A DNA stretch of 64,000 nt from contig NC_053126.1 of NCBI RefSeq assembly GCF_010015445.1, positions 22,314,169 to 22,378,168 on the forward strand, written 5' to 3'. Within the stretch, counting starts at the first letter, position 1, and the number at the start of each line of letters is the position of its first letter. The notes below the pieces were generated by a model. It saw only the letters and a list, made by a program, of their open reading frames with translations. It had not been told where the DNA came from and did no database searches. Of the stretch, positions 59,701 through 64,000 are shown piece by piece. The stretch is from Perca fluviatilis. Lineage: Eukaryota; Chordata; Actinopteri; Perciformes; Percidae. A program made the translations under genes and the position numbers.

Positions 59701-62260
59701 TCATTTTTAAGTGCAAACCATGTTTTTACGGTTCTTAAAACTGCTACATAAATACTGTTCACAGGCTATGCATACGAAAAAGGATCTTCTTGAGTCAGTG
59801 TATGAACGTGATGCAGTCATGCAGAATTTGTATGTATTATAGGCTCGATAAATTCTAGTGTTTATGAGTTTTAACCTCATTAAAAATGTGACATTTTACT
59901 ACGTCTCTTCCTTCTCTCTTATTGAGAAACCTAAATATCTATGAATATGCAAATATTTCCTCATTTCAGAAGTTTAACTACTAACCACAAGATGTCTCCA
60001 AAACTTGTCTAAGTTGCATACCGGACCAATGAATGATCCAAACTAGTTATTATCTCTACGTACACATGTTAAAATGAGCACAGAGAAACTTTAACCCTCT
60101 AGCAGATGATGTGAAAACAAACTCTGCACATTACGGGTGGGACCAAATACCTATACGGCAATATATCGTTGTCCTTCTTCGTACAATAAGCGAATCGATA
60201 CGCTGGCGCCAAATATTGATGTTTTAATTAATAAAATAAGGCATTCTAAATAGATTTCCCTGCTCCAGCATTGGCGTTTAGCACACAAATGAGGGGAACA
60301 TGAACACAAGTTAACTAACCGAAGAGGAAGAGGTTTTCAACAGGATGGCGGAGAGCAGTTTGAGTAAAATAACAGATGTCCCAGCCCCATTTAAGTCCAC
60401 AGTCTGGACCCATAGTTGCTCTATGTTTGTGTCATTTTAATATACAGACTGAATAACTTGTGCTGCAGAATTGTGCGGTTTTCTAACAGTTTGGACTTGC
60501 TGTAAATAAAGAGAGAAAACCTGCACTTAACCTTTTCACAGGCATTTTGTATTCATAGTTAGACCGATATCGCGATGTCTCATTATAGGATTGAATATGT
60601 TGATTATCGCAGAATTGCTGTATTGGGAGATTATCTGTATTGGGAGCAGTGTATTTTGTATTGTACCCTGGGATTCCCACCCCTACTACACATACGTACA
60701 TCTTTCTGCACAGTGAAGCTTAAACCTCAAAGCGTGGATACCTTTTCATTTTCAATCTGCTCTTTGTATGAGCGCTGGTCCTCTTTCAGATCCTGGGCCA
60801 GTTTGACGGAGCGTTGCTTGCACTTCTCAGTCATGTCCCGCCGGTCGTCTCTGCTGGTGGCCAGCTCCTGTTGCTCCTGGATCAGCTGTTCATGCTTTTT
60901 CTGTGGACAAAAAAAAGCTGAAAATGAACGTACTTTACCAAAGTAAGCAAACACAGGTGCATCCTTTTACGCACATTTCCCAAAATTCAACCTGACATGT
61001 TGAAGCCTCTTTGAAAACTTACTTTGAGCATGACACAAAACAACTAAATTTGACCTTTTATAATTCCCCTTAACTAAGAGGGAATGTTATCTTCGGGTTT
61101 AATTTATTGCAATAAAGTGTCTTAGTCTTCTAATCTTCATTTTCTTCAAGCACTTTCTACGGGCTAAATGATGACGTTAAAGCCATATGCCATATTTGTT
61201 AAGGCTGAAACTGCATGTCAAATGGATAATTCCTTTTGGTTCAAAATGGGAATTTTGGCATCTTTGGAAACTATGAGAAGTTAAATAATATGCAATATGA
61301 GTTTGGATCTGAATTAAAGAAGTTTAAATAGGGCGTGGATCTCCCTTCAGTGTGCCTCTCAATGGTGGTATGTTGTCACTTTTTTATCTTTAATATTTTA
61401 CTGCATATTTTAATTTTGGATTTTTGTTTTTTAAATTGAGAGTTCCTATTGTACAAACAATGCCACTGTATGAATTCCTGTTTCCTAAATAAATGACAAT
61501 ATACTTGAACTTAACTGTACTATTATATATACAGAAGCCTAAAGCATGTCTAGAATATGGCATTTAGATACATTGTATCTGTGTGAGTAACATCGCTTGT
61601 ATAGCCTATGTCTATACTTATTTCCAATATTCAATTGTCACAGATATTATCTGTATATCCGTATAATACTAGAAAATTCTTGTTTTTATTTAGTGCTTCT
61701 ATGTCTTATGTGCTGCTCTCTGCATGGAAACCTGTTAATTGGTAAAGTATAATCTGCTTCATGTTAAAACACCATACACTGCAGTGCAAGCCACACTGTA
61801 CTGTCCACACTGTACTGTACTACTGTCCGATACATGAGTTTAGTGCACCTTGTAGTTGGTGATTAAAGCCTTTATTCCCTCCAAGGTGTACTCTAATGGC
61901 TGTGGGTCTGCCAACACCAGAGAGAAATCCTGAAACACATTGACACACGATTAATGGAGGATAAATAAACTCATAGTTTTCATATTAATGTAAAAAATCC
62001 CTTAAGACCTAATCAAGACCCAGGTTGTATAACACAGAAGAGCTTTAAGTTAGGTAGACTTCTTTTTATGAGGATAAGTTAGTATACGTTATACAGTATA
62101 TATAGTATAAGATAAGTTAGGAAATTGTATATGTATATGTTGTTACAGATAGGCCTAAATTCAGTAAATTAGCCTATAATGTGTATTTTTTTTAACATCA
62201 TAACAAGGAAGAATAACAACATGAAGAAGCAAAGTGACGTCTCACCTCATCTGAAGACAT
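56776..62260 (-). CDS. ifi35: Interferon-induced protein 35 (NMI/IFP35 family)
   Basis: Cytoplasmic/nuclear interferon-response protein; mammalian IFI35 pairs with NMI and acts in innate signalling. Nine coding exons on the minus strand: 62260-62246, 61929-61849, 60900-60742, 59537-59421, 59340-59196, 58362-58253, 58155-57969, 57179-57073, 56982-56776. The sum is 1128 nt, 375 aa. Residues about 33-124 are Gln/Glu/Lys-rich with heptad spacing (KKHEQLIQEQQELA, LMKEIQKAEEALKEEE), a predicted coiled coil. Two NID repeats follow: ALITFEEDVVARKIL, HILISNLPTNLDTE, LLNKLEIHFSKSKHGGGEVE; then VRVTPFLNGKI, TVLLTGIPNVMERE and LLEIHFQKSSNGGGEIEV. The segment before the first NID and the VTPFLNGKI stretch favour IFI35 over NMI. 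It is longer than human IFI35 (286 aa), mainly through the coiled coil. A non-coding first exon (about 62616-62650) and an ISRE-like site precede it. Confidence 0.92.
57235..57715. mobile_element. hAT-type element with perfect 8-bp target duplication (481 bp)
   Basis: Begins cagtggttcccaacct and ends aggttgggaaccactg. GCCTAGAC is present at 57227-57234 and 57716-57723. The ends are of the 'cagtggttc' hAT/Charlie-like type. The interior includes 'gcgcccccc' and 'gccgcccccctgaggggtgc' and does not code. It lies in the ifi35 intron between 57179 and 57969. Confidence 0.92.
58891..58914. repeat. Poly(T) tract in an ifi35 intron
   Basis: A run of about 23 T, equal to poly(A) on the gene's strand. 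It could be a retroelement tail, but no element body was identified next to it. Confidence 0.7.
59044..59180. mobile_element. Small palindromic element beside an ifi35 splice donor
   Basis: The left arm 'gtgttttgttgcccccaacg' plus 'gctccttccaggcagcgctg' is mirrored by 'cagcactgcctggaaggagc' plus 'ctttgagggcaaaaaacac'. The loop carries 'cctaaccctaaccataacc'. The right edge is about 15 bases from the donor of the exon at 59196-59340. Confidence 0.7.
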
Positions 62261-62652
62261 AGTGAAAGTAATCTGAAATAAATCACAAAATATTACAGTT
62301 TTTGCATTCTGTCAGTCAAAGTCCGTGTATTAAATGTAGTTATTAACATATGCCTAACAAAGACTGTGTGTCAGTCAGGAATAACACTGTTAAACAATAA
62401 ACGTTTTGCTATAGATACACTGTAGGCCCTATTTTCAGATAAACAAACCACCGACTCTTCAAATATCGTTTAATACGTGAGAATAATTTTAAATAAGTCA
62501 CATTCAACAAGAGTTATGACATCTGAAAACTAACATGCTATCGTTATATTAATGTGTTGAACCAAACTTAGCAATGTTTAAGTTTTTACTAATAAGCAGT
62601 TAGGTAAGAACTTACATCCAGTCGACGATCTGTGCGTAAGTCACATTTATTC

Positions 62653-62669
62653 TTTCGGTTTCTTTTCCC
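62653..62669 (-). promoter_or_regulatory. ISRE / IRF-binding-like element at the ifi35 promoter
   Basis: On the minus strand the site reads GGGAAAAGAAACCGAAA, containing GAAACCGAAA, which fits the IRF consensus GAAANNGAAA and the ISRE. It lies about 37 bases upstream of the donor of the non-coding first exon (62616), so at or next to the transcription start. This fits interferon induction of the gene; binding is inferred. Confidence 0.75.
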
Positions 62670-63179
62670 GAGCAGCAGACAAGTCGCTGTGTGGTGCTGC
62701 ATTCAGGTGCTGTCGGAAATATTTTCTCTTTACATTTTAACAAGCGCAAAGCACCAAACTTATAATATTTAAATAATAATAATTAGGCCTACATTTTTAT
62801 TGTAATTATGACGACTTACAGTTTAACGCATTTAGTGTAAAAGTTGTACTCCATCTTGCAGCTGTAGCCTAGTTACTAGTTACATTCAAAGCCACATCAA
62901 AGTACTGAAATATGTTATGTAAAAGTAGAAATCACAGCAATATCCTGTTACAAGTAAAAAGCCTGCATTCAAAATCCTAATAAAGTAAAAGTGCAAAAAT
63001 ATACTTACTCATTAATGCAGAATGTCCCATTTTAGAATGTTATTATAATTAGTGATGCATTAATGTGTTCATCACTTTAATGTTGCAGCTGATAAAGGTG
63101 GAACTAATTTAACTACTTTATATAGAGTGTGATTTAATAAGACATCTTAATGTATTAGTTGATTTATGTTAAGACCTTT

Positions 63180-63394
63180 TTCACAGACATTTTGACTTGT
63201 CATAGTAGGAAAAGCACAGCTGAAATTGATAACCTTAATGATGGTTCAGTTCCATCAAGTGTCCCAGTAAGCTATTTCAGTGAGTCAGCATGCACACTAC
63301 CAGGGCCTCTCCTAAGTGGAATGCAGCCGTCATTAATGGTTTTGAATACACCTGTGCTTTTCCTACTATGACATGTCAACATGTCTGCCGTGAA
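63180..63394. mobile_element. Inverted-repeat element with about 40-bp arms (215 bp)
   Basis: The left arm (63180-63219: ttcacagacattttgacttg, then tcatagtaggaaaagcacag) and right arm (63352-63394: ctgtgcttttcctactatga, then catgtcaacatgtctgccg) are inverted copies at over 85 % by eye. The loop has no coding content. It interrupts an 'aagtaaaagt' dispersed repeat. Confidence 0.8.
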
Positions 63395-63699
63395 CAAATA
63401 AATGTGGTGGAGTAAAAATTACAGTATTTGCCTCTAAGATACAGTGGAGTTGAAGTACCTCAAATGAGTACAGTGCTTGATTATATGTAGCTAGCATACT
63501 CAGTTACATTCCCCCTCTGCTTTGTTATTCGTCCACCACACAATTAATGCTGTGAACAAATTAAACATTAAAACATATAGCTAACGTCATCATTTTTTAT
63601 TATTATTAAAGAACAGTTTTTTCTAAAAAGAAAAAAGAACATTTTAGCAGTGTGATGCATTTTTAAAGAAAGAAAAAAAAACGCTCTTACAAGTTACAC

Positions 63700-63791
63700 C
63701 CGGAAGTGACGTAGGTGGATCGGTAGTGTCAAAGGTCACAAAAACCATCTCGGCTTCCTTTCCTGTTAGCGGTGGCCGTAGAACAGCATCA
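63700..63791 (+). promoter_or_regulatory. Housekeeping-type promoter and non-coding first exon, probably rpl27
   Basis: CCGGAAGTGACGTA (63700-63713) combines an ETS/GABP site with a CRE-like half. A YY1-like 'accatct' precedes a pyrimidine tract, cttcctttcct (63754-63764), like the 5' TOP start of ribosomal protein mRNAs. The exon would run to 63791, where 'gcatca' meets the donor gtgagtg. There is no coding sequence before the window ends. Human RPL27 lies beside IFI35, and I recall its first exon as non-coding, so rpl27 is my best guess; this is inference. Confidence 0.5.
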
Positions 63792-64000
63792 GTGAGTGAA
63801 ATTTCCCTCGAAACAATCTTCATCCATCGCTCCTAATCTGGACAATTTAACTGTTTTTATCATACCACACGTACGACCATCACTCCTTTAGCTAAGATGA
63901 GTCTGTTATTTTCGTGTGTTTTGAATTGACAAAGGTAGAAAATTAGCGTTTAATGCAGCACTTCGTCTCAGTAGAGCTCATTTCAACATGGCAGCTTCCT

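Larger units (their letters stand above)
62273..63699. other. Intergenic region between ifi35 and the last gene
   Basis: Contains the non-coding first ifi35 exon (donor gtaagt read on the minus strand, boundary at 62616; acceptor boundary at 62272), the ISRE-like site at 62653-62669, and an 'aagtaaaagt' dispersed repeat (about 62890-63510). A 215-bp inverted-repeat element interrupts that repeat. No further exon was seen. Confidence 0.6.

Noticed and set aside
56776..62260. N-myc interactor (nmi) as the identity of the NID-domain gene
   Set aside because: Sequence before the first NID and the VTPFLNGKI stretch match IFI35 better, and the position beside a likely rpl27 fits IFI35. nmi remains a minor alternative.

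Overview
This is ray-finned (teleost) fish genomic DNA, most likely from a percomorph. Coding exons are short, bounded by consensus GT-AG (twice GC-AG) splice sites and separated by long A+T-rich introns. The introns hold (GT)n and (AT)n microsatellites, tRNA-derived SINE pieces and many small inverted-repeat DNA transposons of kinds I associate with fish genomes. There is no bacterial, plasmid, phage or CRISPR content.

Layout: (1) 1-5859 has no confident exon; it is repeat-rich, with a decayed transposon-type Myb/SANT fragment, and probably holds the promoter and first exon of the next gene. (2) 5865-21383, plus strand: an EAAT2-type glutamate transporter in 10 recognisable exons (654 codons from the chosen ATG), with an unusual Ser/Pro/Arg-rich and then highly charged C-terminal tail. 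(3) 26792-31023, minus strand: the Kv1.7 potassium channel kcna7 in two exons (544 aa). (4) 34678-40235, plus strand: hsd17b14 in nine exons (264 aa). (5) 41729-54327, plus strand: bcat2, mitochondrial branched-chain aminotransferase, in eleven exons (390 aa). (6) 56776-62260, minus strand: ifi35 in nine coding exons (375 aa), convergent with bcat2, with an ISRE-like element at its 5' end. (7) About 63700 to the end, plus strand: a housekeeping-type promoter with ETS/CRE, YY1-like and pyrimidine-tract motifs and a short non-coding first exon. By position and promoter style it is probably rpl27, but no coding sequence lies inside the window.

For every gene the exon phases were checked by hand, and each set of exons sums to a whole number of codons. 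The genes do not form a pathway. They are a syntenic block: kcna7, hsd17b14 and bcat2 lie together in human 19q13.33, whereas ifi35 next to rpl27 is a human 17q21 arrangement, so the window appears to join two ancestral linkage groups.

The clearest structural signal outside the genes is the density of small non-autonomous transposons. Four have perfect 8-bp target-site duplications (17395-17751, 37759-37971, 53336-53704, 57235-57715), one has a 7/8 duplication (4928-5306), and several others are flanked by TTAA. Some are nested: a SINE inside a TTAA element, a hAT element inside another inverted repeat, and an element inside a (GT)n tract. I found no convincing new biological system. The most unusual protein feature is the transporter's long tail.
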